Shown here in pieces: positions 1 to 9,158 of a stretch of DNA of 52,287 bases. Numbering within the stretch: position 1 is the stretch's first letter; each line of letters starts with the position of its first letter. Under the pieces are notes generated by a model. It was given only the letters and a program-made list of their open reading frames with translations, was not told the DNA's origin and did no database searches. This DNA is from Clostridiales bacterium (lineage in GTDB: Bacteria > Bacillota > Clostridia > Lachnospirales > Lachnospiraceae). The DNA lies in NCBI GenBank assembly GCA_012512855.1, contig JAAZDK010000158.1, forward strand, positions 1 through 52,287, written 5' to 3'. The translations under genes and the position numbers were made by a program.

Positions 1-929
1 GCATTTGCTCTAATTTGTCCGAAATTGTTAAGCTGGCACATCAGTATAATATGAAGGTATTGGTTGATGAGGCACATGGAGCGCATTTTTATTTCGGGGA
101 TGGGCTTCCGGCAAGCGCAATGGCCGCCGGAGCCGATATGGCGGCTGTCAGTATGCATAAAACCGGTGGCTCACTGACCCAAAGCTCCTTCCTGCTGTGC
201 AATAATGATATTGATCCCGGCTATGTAAGGCAGATTATTAATCTGACCCAGACCACAAGCGGCTCTTATTTGCTGATGGCATCCCTGGATATAGCCCGCA
301 AGTACATGTATTTCAATGGCAAAGAGCTGGTAAGAAAAATACTGGAGCTGTCTGAATATGCAAGGGGAGAGATTAACAGGCTGGGAGGTTATTATGCATT
401 TTCGACAGAGATAGTGGACAAGGATGCCACATTCGACTTTGATAGAACAAAGCTGTCTGTCAATACATTAGAAATCGGTCTTGCCGGAATTGAGGTATAT
501 GATCTTTTAAGGGATGAATACGATATACAGCTGGAGTTTGGAGATATCGGCAATTTCCTCGCTGTAATATCAGCCGGAGATCGGCTTTTTGAAATAGAAC
601 GCCTTATTTCGGCCTTGTCTGAGATTAAGCGTATTTACGGTAAAGAAAAGGTTGGTATGCTCAATCATGAATATATTGACCCCGAGGTTGTATTCACACC
701 GCAGAAGGCATTTTATCATGATAAGAAATCGGTTTTGCTGAAGGATAGCGTCGGTCATATAGCCGGAGAATTTGTTATGTGTTATCCGCCCGGTATTCCG
801 ATACTGGCCCCCGGCGAACGTATAACAAAGGAAATAGTTGAGTATATCAGGTATGCAAAGGAAAAGGGAAGCTCAATCACCGGTCCCAAGGATATGAATA
901 TAGAGTACATTAATATCATAGATTTTTAG
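1..929 (+). CDS. speA: Arginine decarboxylase (Orn/Lys/Arg decarboxylase family), 5' partial
   Basis: PLP-dependent decarboxylase of the Orn/Lys/Arg family, most likely converting arginine to agmatine because it leads an operon with agmatinase and spermidine synthase. The reading frame is open to the window edge (codons from base 3), so the N-terminal part lies outside. Visible are the PLP-binding DEAHGAHF motif and the Schiff-base motif SMHKTGGSLTQS, whose Lys codon is at 159-161, followed by the family's C-terminal domain with PPGIPILAPGE. The TTG at base 15 is internal, not a start. The stop is followed by a 74-base gap to speE. Lysine or ornithine decarboxylation cannot be excluded from sequence; context favours arginine. 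Confidence 0.88.
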   Translation, partial: ICSNLSEIVKLAHQYNMKVLVDEAHGAHFYFGDGLPASAMAAGADMAAVSMHKTGGSLTQSSFLLCNNDIDPGYVRQIINLTQTTSGSYLLMASLDIARKYMYFNGKELVRKILELSEYARGEINRLGGYYAFSTEIVDKDATFDFDRTKLSVNTLEIGLAGIEVYDLLRDEYDIQLEFGDIGNFLAVISAGDRLFEIERLISALSEIKRIYGKEKVGMLNHEYIDPEVVFTPQKAFYHDKKSVLLKDSVGHIAGEFVMCYPPGIPILAPGERITKEIVEYIRYAKEKGSSITGPKDMNIEYINIIDF

Positions 930-965
930 CCGGACTGTATTATGTATATATTTAGCCGGACTGTA
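925..965. repeat. Short direct repeat between speA and speE
   Basis: A 15-base sequence, TTTAGCCGGACTGTA, occurs at 925-939 and again at 951-965. The first copy contains the speA stop codon. It looks like a local duplication of the gene end into the spacer; no function is evident. Confidence 0.75.
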
Positions 966-1003
966 CTTTGCATACCGGTCATAAAGAAAGGTGTGATAAG
1001 CTT

Positions 1004-1855
1004 ATGGAATTATGGTTTTCTGAATTCCATTCCAAATACGCCAAGTTTTCAATTAAGGTTAAGGAAGAGCTGTATAACAAAAAGAGCGATTTTCAGCATG
1101 TTGTGATAATGGATACCTTTGAATTTGGCCGTGTGTTGGTTCTTGACGGTTTTTTAATGGTAACCGAAAAGGATGAATTCATATATCATGATATGATAGT
1201 CCATGTTCCGATGGCGGTCAATCCCGATGTAAAAAGGGTTCTGGTTATCGGTGCGGGAGACGGCGGTACAATAAGGGAGCTTTGCAGATACCCTACAATA
1301 GAACATATAGATATGGTAGAAATAGATCCCATGGTTGTGGAGGCCTGCAGGCAGCATTTGCCCCGGACCGCCTGCAGCCTGGATGACCCCAGGGTAAATA
1401 TTTATTTTGAGGACGGCCTTAAATATGTACGCCGTAAGCAAAACGAATATGATTTGATATTGGTGGATTCGACTGATCCCTTTGGACCGGGCGAGGGCTT
1501 GTTTACCAGGGAATTTTACGGTAACTGCTATAAAGCCCTCAATGACAGGGGAATACTGGTTAACCAGCATGAAAGCACCTTTTATGATGAATACGTTGAC
1601 AAAATGAGTCATGTTCAGCATATGCTAAAGGAGATATTCCCCAAGGTTAATGTATATCAGGCCCATATTCCGACTTATCCTTCAGGCCACTGGCTGTTTG
1701 GATATGCTTCAAAGCATTTCGATCCGATTAAGGATTTGCAGGCAGACAGATGGAATGGGCTTGGTATAAAAACCAAATACTATAATACGGAGCTTCACCT
1801 TGGGTGTTTTGCGCTCCCTAATTATGTAAAGGAGCTGTTGAGCAGGAATGAATAA
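1004..1855 (+). CDS. speE: Spermidine synthase (polyamine aminopropyltransferase)
   Basis: Transfers the aminopropyl group of decarboxylated S-adenosylmethionine to putrescine (or agmatine). 283 residues, full length for the family. The N-terminal beta domain is followed by the Rossmann methyltransferase-like domain with GAGDGG at 83-88 and the catalytic-Asp motif DSTDPFGPGEG beginning at D155. ATG 1004 is chosen because it follows an AGAAAGGTG-like ribosome binding site and gives the family N-terminus; an upstream in-frame start at 968 would add twelve atypical residues. It overlaps speB by 8 bases, which suggests translational coupling. The donor needs S-adenosylmethionine decarboxylase (SpeD), which is not in this window and may lie upstream of speA. 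Confidence 0.93.
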   Translation: MELWFSEFHSKYAKFSIKVKEELYNKKSDFQHVVIMDTFEFGRVLVLDGFLMVTEKDEFIYHDMIVHVPMAVNPDVKRVLVIGAGDGGTIRELCRYPTIEHIDMVEIDPMVVEACRQHLPRTACSLDDPRVNIYFEDGLKYVRRKQNEYDLILVDSTDPFGPGEGLFTREFYGNCYKALNDRGILVNQHESTFYDEYVDKMSHVQHMLKEIFPKVNVYQAHIPTYPSGHWLFGYASKHFDPIKDLQADRWNGLGIKTKYYNTELHLGCFALPNYVKELLSRNE

Positions 1856-2690
1856 AAACATACACACTTTTATAGGCTGTGACAGCGATTATGACAGCAG
1901 CGATATTGTTATTTTCGGTGTTCCCTTTGACGGGACCACCTCCTACAGGCCCGGTACCAGATTTGCCAGCGCAGCCATCCGCAATGAAAGCTACGGAATT
2001 GAGACCTACAGTCCTTATCTTGACAAGGATTTGCTGGACATTAAGGTATTTGATGCAGGTGATCTGGAAATCGGCTTTGGCAATACAGAGAAGGTTCTTG
2101 AGGCCATTGAAGGCATGACGGGCATGCTCCTGGATGATAATAAAAAGCCTCTTATGATAGGGGGCGAACACCTTGTTACCCTGGGATGTGTAAGGGCTGT
2201 GGCAAAAAAATATCCTGGTGTTCATATTGTACATTTTGATGCCCATGCTGATCTGAGAAATGAATATTTGGGTGAGAAGCTTTCACATGCCTGTGTTATG
2301 AGACGTTGCCACGATATTATCGGTGATGACAGAATTTATCAGTTTGGAATCAGAAGTGGCGACAGGGAAGAGTTTGAATGGGCTAAGGATCATGTGTTTA
2401 TGCAGAAATTTAATTTGGACAGGCTTGATGCGGTTATAGAAATACTAAGGAACAAGCCGGTTTATCTCACTATAGATCTGGATGTCCTTGATCCTTCTGT
2501 ATTTCCCGGAACCGGTACACCTGAAGCAGGAGGCATAAGCTTTAATGAGCTTCTTGCCGCCATAAGCAAGGTGTTTACGCTGAATATTGTTGCCGCTGAC
2601 ATTACGGAGCTGTCACCGGTATATGATCAGAGCGGTGTATCCACAGCGCTAGCCTGCAAGCTGCTGCGGGAAATGCTGCTGCAGATGTAA
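1848..2690 (+). CDS. speB: Agmatinase (ureohydrolase family)
   Basis: Binuclear manganese ureohydrolase that hydrolyses agmatine to putrescine and urea, or possibly N1-aminopropylagmatine to spermidine. 280 residues. Metal-ligand motifs are all present: GGEH (105-108), DAHAD (131-135), SHACVMRR (from 146) and DLDVLDP (210-216). The start overlaps the end of speE by 8 bases. The presence of arginine decarboxylase in the same operon supports an agmatine-type substrate over arginine or guanidinobutyrate. Which of the two agmatine-derived substrates is preferred cannot be read from the motifs. Confidence 0.92.
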   Translation: MNKNIHTFIGCDSDYDSSDIVIFGVPFDGTTSYRPGTRFASAAIRNESYGIETYSPYLDKDLLDIKVFDAGDLEIGFGNTEKVLEAIEGMTGMLLDDNKKPLMIGGEHLVTLGCVRAVAKKYPGVHIVHFDAHADLRNEYLGEKLSHACVMRRCHDIIGDDRIYQFGIRSGDREEFEWAKDHVFMQKFNLDRLDAVIEILRNKPVYLTIDLDVLDPSVFPGTGTPEAGGISFNELLAAISKVFTLNIVAADITELSPVYDQSGVSTALACKLLREMLLQM

Positions 2691-2801
2691 GAAAAGGCAG
2701 CACAGAATTTTATATTGACATGCCTTAAGGGCAGAATGCATGAACGGTAAAAGTAGATTTATGCATAAGCCTATGTGATTATAGATTAGGAGGAATATAA
2801 T

Positions 2802-4007
2802 ATGAGCAGAGCATTGATTATCGGTGCAGGCGGCGTAGCCGGTGTGGTTGTCCACAAATGCTGCCAGAATTCAGAGCTTTTTAAGGAAATCTGCATAGCC
2901 AGCAGAACCAAGTCCAAGTGCGATGCATTAAAGGCACAGGTGGAGGCAAAGGGCTATAAAACTGTTGTTACTACGGCACAGGTTGATGCTGATAATACTG
3001 AGGAGCTAATTAAGCTGATAAATAATTATAAACCCGAAATCGTAATTAACGTGGCTCTTCCTTATCAGGATTTAAGCATAATGGATGCATGCCTTGCAAC
3101 AAAAACCCATTATCTTGATACGGCAAATTATGAGCCAAAGGATACTGCAAAGTTTGAATACAAGTGGCAGTGGGCTTACCGTGACCGCTTCAGGGAGGCA
3201 GGCATAACCGCTGTTCTTGGCTGCGGCTTTGATCCCGGTGTAACCGGTGTTTTCTCAGCCTATGCCCTGAAGCATTATTTTGATGAAATTCATACCTTGG
3301 ACATTTTGGACTGCAATGCCGGTGACCATGGCTATCCCTTTGCCACCAATTTCAATCCTGAGATTAATATCCGTGAGGTTACGGCTCCCGGCAGCTATTA
3401 TGAAAACGGCAGCTTCCATGAGACGGCACCGCTTGAAATCAAGAGAGTGTATAATTTCCCTGAAATAGGCCCCAAGGATATGTATTTGTTGCATCATGAG
3501 GAGCTTGAATCTCTGGCAATCAATTTACCTGGAATTAAAAGAATTCGTTTCTTTATGACCTTCTCGGAAAATTACCTGACTCACCTCAGGGTACTTCAAA
3601 ATGTAGGCATGACCTCAATCGAGCCTATTGATTATGAGGGTCATAAGATTGTTCCTCTTCAGTTTTTAAAGGCCGTCTTGCCCGATCCTGCATCTTTAGG
3701 CCCCCGTACAAAGGGCAAGACCAACATAGGATGTATATTTACAGGAGTAAAGGACGGCAAGCCTGTAAAATACTATGTATATAATGTATGCGATCATCAG
3801 GAATGCTATAGGGAGGTAGGCTCCCAGGCTATTTCATATACCACAGGTGTTCCTGCCATGATTGGAGCCATGATGGTACTCACCGGCAAGTGGAAGAAGC
3901 CGGGTGTATGTAATGTAGAAGAATTTGATCCGGATCCATTCATGGATGCTTTAAACAAATGGGGCCTGCCATGGAAGGAAAGCTTTGATCCGGAGCTGGT
4001 GGACTAA
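2802..4007 (+). CDS. Carboxy(nor)spermidine dehydrogenase (saccharopine dehydrogenase family)
   Basis: NAD(P)H-dependent reductive condensation of aspartate beta-semialdehyde with a diamine, giving carboxyspermidine or carboxynorspermidine in the alternative spermidine route. 401 residues. The N-terminal Rossmann motif GAGGVAG is at 8-14; a saccharopine dehydrogenase-like body follows, with the family stretch around GCGFDPGVTGVFSAY. The assignment over saccharopine dehydrogenase proper rests on nspC being the next gene. RBS AGGAGG lies 8 or so bases before ATG. Agmatine could also be the acceptor, giving carboxyaminopropylagmatine, since speA and speB are in the operon. Confidence 0.87.
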   Translation: MSRALIIGAGGVAGVVVHKCCQNSELFKEICIASRTKSKCDALKAQVEAKGYKTVVTTAQVDADNTEELIKLINNYKPEIVINVALPYQDLSIMDACLATKTHYLDTANYEPKDTAKFEYKWQWAYRDRFREAGITAVLGCGFDPGVTGVFSAYALKHYFDEIHTLDILDCNAGDHGYPFATNFNPEINIREVTAPGSYYENGSFHETAPLEIKRVYNFPEIGPKDMYLLHHEELESLAINLPGIKRIRFFMTFSENYLTHLRVLQNVGMTSIEPIDYEGHKIVPLQFLKAVLPDPASLGPRTKGKTNIGCIFTGVKDGKPVKYYVYNVCDHQECYREVGSQAISYTTGVPAMIGAMMVLTGKWKKPGVCNVEEFDPDPFMDALNKWGLPWKESFDPELVD

Positions 4008-4022
4008 AACAGATATGAATAT

Positions 4023-4064
4023 ACAGTCAAATGTAAAAGCTATTCAGTCATATGCAAAAGTATA
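4023..4064. repeat. Imperfect 21-base tandem repeat before nspC
   Basis: Two adjacent 21-base units at 4023-4043 and 4044-4064 share CAGTCA-ATG-AAAAG with a few mismatches. It fills most of the spacer between the dehydrogenase and nspC. Confidence 0.65.
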
Positions 4065-4080
4065 AGTAGGAATGATGAAT

Positions 4081-5214
4081 ATGTACTTTGATATAAAAGC
4101 TGTCCCTACTCCGGCCTATGTGGTGGAGGAAAGGCTTTTAAGGAAAAACTGCGAAATAATCAAATCGGTAATCGACAGGACAGGCTGTAAGATCCTGCTG
4201 GCACAGAAGGCCTTCAGCATGTATAGCACATACCCTCTGATAGGGCAGTATCTGAGCGGTACAACTGCCAGCTCCCTCTTTGAAGCCAGGCTGGGCTTTG
4301 AGGAAATGGGCAAGGAGGTTCATATATTCTCACCTGCTTACAGGGAGGATGAATTTGATGAAATTTTGTCCATATGCGATCATGTAGTTTTTAATTCAAT
4401 TAATCAGTGGAAGAGATTCAAGGATAAGATCAAAGCCTCGACCAGAAAGGTCTCCTGTGGCCTTCGAATCAATCCGGAGTATTCGGAGATAGAAGCAGCC
4501 ATTTACAATCCCTGTGTAGCCGGCTCCCGTTTCGGCATAAAAGCCTCACAGCTTGATGAAGCTGAGCTGGATGGTATAGAGGGGCTGCATTTTCATACTA
4601 TGTGCGAGCAGAATTCGGATGTGCTTAAGAGGACACTTGCGGTGGTGGAGGAGAAGTTCGGTCATCTGCTGCCGAAGATGAAATGGCTGAATTTCGGCGG
4701 CGGCCATCACATAAGCAGGGATGATTATGACATTGAAGCCCTGGTGCGCTGTATCAGGCATATACAGGATAAATATAAGCTGGAGGTTTATCTTGAGCCG
4801 GGGGAAGCAGTGGCCTTAAATGCCGGATATCTGGTAAGCACTGTTCTGGAGCTGGGTGAGAATGGCATGCAGCTGGCTATTCTTGATACATCCGCCAGCT
4901 GTCATATGCCGGATGTTATTGAAATGCCTTACAGGCCTAAGATTATAGGTTCAGGTGAGCCGGGAGAATATCCCTACACTTACCGTCTGGGAGGCCCTAC
5001 CTGTCTGGCGGGTGATGTGATAGGAGATTATTCCTTCCGAGAGCCGCTTAAAGTAGGGGAGAGGCTGGTATTTTGCGATATGGCAATCTATACAATGGTT
5101 AAAAATAATACCTTCAATGGCATAAACCTTCCGGCAATAATCTATAATACGGAAAAGGAAGGCTTAAAGATAATCAGGCAATTTGGTTATGAGGATTTTA
5201 AAGGAAGGCTTTAG
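4081..5214 (+). CDS. nspC: Carboxynorspermidine/carboxyspermidine decarboxylase
   Basis: PLP-dependent decarboxylase of the alanine-racemase fold that removes the carboxyl group from carboxy(nor)spermidine, the last step of the alternative spermidine route. 377 residues from ATG 4081, with the PLP lysine in LLAQKAFSMYS (K43), the glycine-rich phosphate-binding stretch NFGGGHH, the EPGEA motif and the C-terminal CDMAIYT. Three in-frame ATGs cluster at 4072, 4075 and 4081; the AGGA at 4068-4071 is correctly spaced only for 4081. Last gene of the polyamine operon, followed by a strong hairpin shared with the convergent sortase gene. Confidence 0.91.
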   Translation: MYFDIKAVPTPAYVVEERLLRKNCEIIKSVIDRTGCKILLAQKAFSMYSTYPLIGQYLSGTTASSLFEARLGFEEMGKEVHIFSPAYREDEFDEILSICDHVVFNSINQWKRFKDKIKASTRKVSCGLRINPEYSEIEAAIYNPCVAGSRFGIKASQLDEAELDGIEGLHFHTMCEQNSDVLKRTLAVVEEKFGHLLPKMKWLNFGGGHHISRDDYDIEALVRCIRHIQDKYKLEVYLEPGEAVALNAGYLVSTVLELGENGMQLAILDTSASCHMPDVIEMPYRPKIIGSGEPGEYPYTYRLGGPTCLAGDVIGDYSFREPLKVGERLVFCDMAIYTMVKNNTFNGINLPAIIYNTEKEGLKIIRQFGYEDFKGRL

Positions 5215-5230
5215 ATAATAGCATATATTA

Positions 5231-5282
5231 AACACCCTCTCTTAGCAGGCATATCAAGCAAACTTTGCTTAGAGAGGGTGTT
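5231..5282. terminator. Bidirectional terminator between nspC and the sortase gene
   Basis: A 12-base perfect inverted repeat, AACACCCTCTCT at 5231-5242 and AGAGAGGGTGTT at 5271-5282, encloses a second small hairpin (AAGCAAA/TTTGCTT). It lies between two converging genes, so it can serve both strands. T-tracts on both sides are short. Confidence 0.75.
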
Positions 5283-5289
5283 GCTTCAG

Positions 5290-7473
5290 CTAATTATTAT
5301 TTTTATCCGAGGAATCTGCTTCTTCAGCTAACGGCATTAGCTCCGGACCTGCATCATTCGCAATATCGCCATCATTAGTATCTGCATTATTTACATCGGT
5401 ACCTTTATTTACATCGTCAGCTTCTGTATCAGAAGCATTTGCTTCCTTATTATTAGTGACGTCATCTGATTCTGTCCCTACAGCCTCATTTGATTCAGTC
5501 TTTTTTGTCTCAGAACTTTTTAGCTCTGTCTCTGTTGCTTCAGTTTTTGACTTTTTACTTTTATCTGATTTAGTCTCTGACTTTTCAGTTGTATTACCTT
5601 CAGTCGCAGCTTTATTATCTTTAGTCGAAGCTTTATCCGTTTTTTTTCCTTCTGTTTTAGCTTTATCGGTCTTATTATCTTCATTCAAAGCTTTATCTGT
5701 TTTATTTACTTCGGACGCTGTTTTATCAGCTTTTCTTACTCCGATTTCAGTGTTTTTGCTTTCTCTTGCCTCAGCCTCTGCTTTAATAGTGTCGCTAACT
5801 TCGGCCTCTTTTTTATTGGTGTCGCCTGCTTCAGCATCAGTATTTTTATCCATCTCTACTTCAGTGTCTATTTTCTTGTCTTCAATAGCTTCAGGTTTGT
5901 CGTCTTCAGCCTTAGAAGCAGTCCCGGCCTGCTTCATTCTTTCCTCAAGCAGCTCAGGTGGTGTGTACCAATTAATCAGGCCGCTTTCCAATGCCTCCTC
6001 AAAGCTTTTTGGCAGCTTTGGGGCCTTACCTCCATAACGGTAATAGTAGGAAGCAGGATACAGAGGACTCATGTTAACTGTTACCGAATCCACATCTACC
6101 GAAGCATCTTCACCATCTCTTACCCTGCGGGCTACAATAACCGTTCTGTAGTTATCCACCTCATATGAGCAGGTTGACAATACCAGCAGCTGATCGGTAT
6201 CGGTGATGTCAACACAGTCAATATTCAGCTCTGAACGGATTCTTAACTGATAAACATAATTCAAAAAGTCGGATGTGTCCTTAAAGCTTGATCTCGTATA
6301 ATTAAAAAATTCATCCCTTTTATTGACTGAACCGTTGGTAATAAAAACTGAAAATATCTTCCATTGTCCGGTCTGATATATGGTGTCAAAATTAATTACA
6401 GGGTGCTCTTTATAAAAGTCAGGCACTTCGTTTTTGCTTTTACCTGATTTGGCAACCTTATATTTTGTCAGATCACGAAACATTTTCTCAGGAGTAGATA
6501 CCATATTATGGCCGTATATTGTGAGGCTTTTTGAATTATCCTCAACGGAGCATTTTACATCAAGGAAGAGGGTGCCTGCCTTGCTGTATTCGTGATAAAT
6601 ATCCTTGTCAAGATAATATTCAGGATTTTCCTTGTCTGACTGTACAACGACATAGTCGATATTGGTGTCAGGAATGGTAAGCCAACCCTTTACATCCTCA
6701 TTGACGGCCAAAAGCTCAGAAAACTGAAGCAGCCGCCCGAACTCATCACGGTTAGGATCAGGGCTAGGAGTTGGCGCCTGGCTTGGCTCGGAGACAGAAG
6801 CAGTCTCTTCTTCATCAGGCCTTGCTGTAGCCTCAGGCTTGATGTCAGCTTTTGGCGTGGGGATGCTTGCTTTATATAAATCTCTTGTTTTTTCTATTGA
6901 ATTTCTAATTCTTAACGGCTGGATTACAACCTCATCTATAAATAAGGCTGCAAATATAATAAAACCGATAACACACATTACTTGCAAAGCTTTATATACC
7001 AGGGATTTTTTTGATGACCTGGCCTCATCCTTTATATCTGCATTATTAACTGTGTCCTTCTGCGGCCGACTTTCGTCCGCAGCATCCTTATCTTCTCCGG
7101 TATTATCGGTATCAGCCCGTATCTCATCAGACTGCCGGGATATCATATCTTCATCGGAATTAATTATGCTATTATCACTGCCCTTATCATCACTGTAATT
7201 GTCAATGTCAGAGACAGTGTCGTATGCAGCTGAAAAATTTTCGTGTAAGATAGAGCTTAGGTCAGGATTTTCCGTGCCGTCCTCCAAGGCAAGATTATTC
7301 GTTTTGTCGTCCTCCAAGGCAGCATTATCAGCAGAATTACTGTCAGCTTTGTCTGAATTGATGTTATCGGAGCTTTCATGCTGTAAGCCGGCATCAGGGT
7401 ATGTATCATTAACTGCTTCATCAGCAGTAAATCTTTCAACCTCATGATTCTGATTATTTATACCATCGGTCAT
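5290..7473 (-). CDS. srtB: Class B sortase with long acidic N-terminal and charged C-terminal tails
   Basis: Cysteine transpeptidase that attaches sorting-signal proteins to the cell wall. 727 residues, roughly two to three times the usual size. Order: acidic Asp/Asn/Ser-rich cytoplasmic region 1-155; one membrane helix about 159-179; Pro/Thr-rich spacer to 240; sortase domain about 245-455 with catalytic H322 (IYGHNM), C435 (VLSTCSY) and R443; a conserved-looking patch to about 525; then about 200 residues of Lys/Thr/Asp/Glu low-complexity sequence with recurring TDKA-like units. Start has GGAGGTGAAAAT before ATG. A small in-frame tandem duplication (ALEDD/ALEDG) lies at 51-66. No sorting-signal substrate is encoded nearby. 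The tails are unusual; the catalytic assignment is firm. Confidence 0.9.
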   Translation of the reverse strand: MTDGINNQNHEVERFTADEAVNDTYPDAGLQHESSDNINSDKADSNSADNAALEDDKTNNLALEDGTENPDLSSILHENFSAAYDTVSDIDNYSDDKGSDNSIINSDEDMISRQSDEIRADTDNTGEDKDAADESRPQKDTVNNADIKDEARSSKKSLVYKALQVMCVIGFIIFAALFIDEVVIQPLRIRNSIEKTRDLYKASIPTPKADIKPEATARPDEEETASVSEPSQAPTPSPDPNRDEFGRLLQFSELLAVNEDVKGWLTIPDTNIDYVVVQSDKENPEYYLDKDIYHEYSKAGTLFLDVKCSVEDNSKSLTIYGHNMVSTPEKMFRDLTKYKVAKSGKSKNEVPDFYKEHPVINFDTIYQTGQWKIFSVFITNGSVNKRDEFFNYTRSSFKDTSDFLNYVYQLRIRSELNIDCVDITDTDQLLVLSTCSYEVDNYRTVIVARRVRDGEDASVDVDSVTVNMSPLYPASYYYRYGGKAPKLPKSFEEALESGLINWYTPPELLEERMKQAGTASKAEDDKPEAIEDKKIDTEVEMDKNTDAEAGDTNKKEAEVSDTIKAEAEARESKNTEIGVRKADKTASEVNKTDKALNEDNKTDKAKTEGKKTDKASTKDNKAATEGNTTEKSETKSDKSKKSKTEATETELKSSETKKTESNEAVGTESDDVTNNKEANASDTEADDVNKGTDVNNADTNDGDIANDAGPELMPLAEEADSSDKNNN

Positions 7474-7655
7474 ATTTTCACCTCCGTATATCAGGCTAAT
7501 TCATTATAACTCTATTATTTTTACTAGTAAAGTCAAAATGTATAATCAGCACTTATAGGGTAAGGATAAGAGTATATTAATTAGCTTTAATAAATACATG
7601 CAGCATGAATATTCTGCTGTTCCTACAATAAATTTATTGTAAGGAATATTTTGGG

Positions 7656-8987
7656 ATGATGCACAATATGAAAATAAAGCCGAGAAATCTGCCATTGCTG
7701 TTTTCTCTTATAATTTGCTGTATATTCAATTCATTAAGTGTAAAGGCCTTATATGATGAGATTGTTAATGCCACGGGACTTATCAGTGATCTGGAGGAGG
7801 AGGTAAGCCGTGAAAATAATCAGGCAAGGCAAAATAATGATGAATATCGCAGGCTGCTGGAAGCTGAGGAGGGTATAAAAAGCAGTGAAATAAAGGAAGC
7901 TGCGGATAAGGAGCTGGAAAAGCTGAAGCTTTATGCTGTTTCCGCCCTGCTGATGGATGCTAAAAACAATCGGGTGCTCTATGAAGAAAATGGAGAGAAA
8001 AAGCTTCCCAATGCCAGTACCACCAAAATCATGACCTGTATTATAGCACTTGAAAATGCTGACCCAAATGATATTGTAACAGTTTCCTCCTATGCCGCTT
8101 CTATGCCCGATGTTCAGCTGAATATAAGAAAGGGAGAGCAGTATTATCTGAAGGATTTAATGTATTCACTAATGCTGGAAAGCCATAATGATACCGCTGT
8201 GGCAATAGCCGAGCATGTAGGCGGCTCTGTTGAAGGCTTTGCAACCATAATGAATGACAAGGCAAAAGAGCTGGGCTGCTTAAGTACCAATTTCATAACT
8301 CCCTCCGGCCTTGATGCCCAGGGACATTATACTACCGCCAAAGATCTTGCGGCTATAGCCAGTTATGCCATTAAAAATGAGGATTTTATCAGAATAACAA
8401 ATACAGCCAGCCATACATTTTCCGAAATCAAAAGCGGCCGAAGATTTACCGTAACCAATAAGAACAAGTTTCTTTATTTGATGGATGGGGCTATCGGGGT
8501 AAAAACCGGCTTTACCAACGGGGCAGGATATTGCTTTGTGGGGGCCATAAGGAAGCCTGATCGTGAATTGGTTTCAGTTGTCCTGGGCAGCGGCTGGCCT
8601 CCCCATAAAAATTACAGATGGTCGGATACAAAGGAATTGATGAACTTTGGCATTAAAAACTTTGAACTAAAGAAAATATTTGAGAAGAAGAAATTTGATC
8701 CGGTCTTTGTCCAGGACGGCCAAACAAGGTATGAACAGCTCCTTATGAAGGATAATAACGAGCTTACCATGCTTATAGGCAAGCATGAAACCGTCAGGGT
8801 TGAATATCAGCTGCCCGAAAAGCTTATGGCACCCATAAAGGCTAATACAGTGGTGGGAAGCGCCAAATATTATATAAATGATATTCCATATAAAGAAGTA
8901 CCTATATATACGGCATATGATATCAAAAAGATAGATTTTGGATTTTGCCTGAAGGAAATATTTAAGCTATGGTGTGGCCAATTCTAG
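7656..8987 (+). CDS. D-alanyl-D-alanine carboxypeptidase (PBP5/DacF type)
   Basis: Serine peptidase S11 that removes the terminal D-Ala of peptidoglycan pentapeptides, outside the membrane. 443 residues. N-terminal hydrophobic segment 12-30 acts as signal peptide or anchor. A predicted coiled, charged stretch (40-95) precedes the catalytic domain. The three active-site motifs are S121-T-T-K124, S176-H-N and K283-T-G. A C-terminal beta-rich domain follows. RBS AAGGA is 10 bases before ATG 7656; a later ATG at codon 5 is possible. It is divergent from the sortase gene, so both cell-envelope genes share the 182-base spacer. Confidence 0.92.
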   Translation: MMHNMKIKPRNLPLLFSLIICCIFNSLSVKALYDEIVNATGLISDLEEEVSRENNQARQNNDEYRRLLEAEEGIKSSEIKEAADKELEKLKLYAVSALLMDAKNNRVLYEENGEKKLPNASTTKIMTCIIALENADPNDIVTVSSYAASMPDVQLNIRKGEQYYLKDLMYSLMLESHNDTAVAIAEHVGGSVEGFATIMNDKAKELGCLSTNFITPSGLDAQGHYTTAKDLAAIASYAIKNEDFIRITNTASHTFSEIKSGRRFTVTNKNKFLYLMDGAIGVKTGFTNGAGYCFVGAIRKPDRELVSVVLGSGWPPHKNYRWSDTKELMNFGIKNFELKKIFEKKKFDPVFVQDGQTRYEQLLMKDNNELTMLIGKHETVRVEYQLPEKLMAPIKANTVVGSAKYYINDIPYKEVPIYTAYDIKKIDFGFCLKEIFKLWCGQF

Positions 8988-9073
8988 AAATATATGCTTT
9001 AGCAGAGTATAAAAGCTTAACAAGTATAACAATAGCCTGCCGTCTTATCCTTTAATATAAATTCCCAAAAACG

Positions 9074-9102
9074 TGATTTGAATCATAGTCTTATGCAAAT
9101 CA
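9074..9102. promoter_or_regulatory. Small inverted repeat upstream of the flavodiiron gene
   Basis: TGATTTG at 9074-9080 is mirrored by CAAATCA at 9096-9102 in the 171-base spacer. It could be an operator; nothing else supports this. Confidence 0.25.
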
Positions 9103-9158
9103 TATCTATATACTTTAATCATGATATGAAACAAGCAAAGCAAACAGGAGGATGAAAA

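Noticed and set aside
1154-1621. 155-residue minus-strand open frame over speE
   Set aside because: Shadow of the well-supported spermidine synthase.
5456-6037. 193-residue open frame opposite the sortase tail
   Set aside because: It is Ser/Leu/Val low-complexity sequence produced by reading the repetitive Lys/Asp/Thr tail codons backwards; no ribosome binding site.
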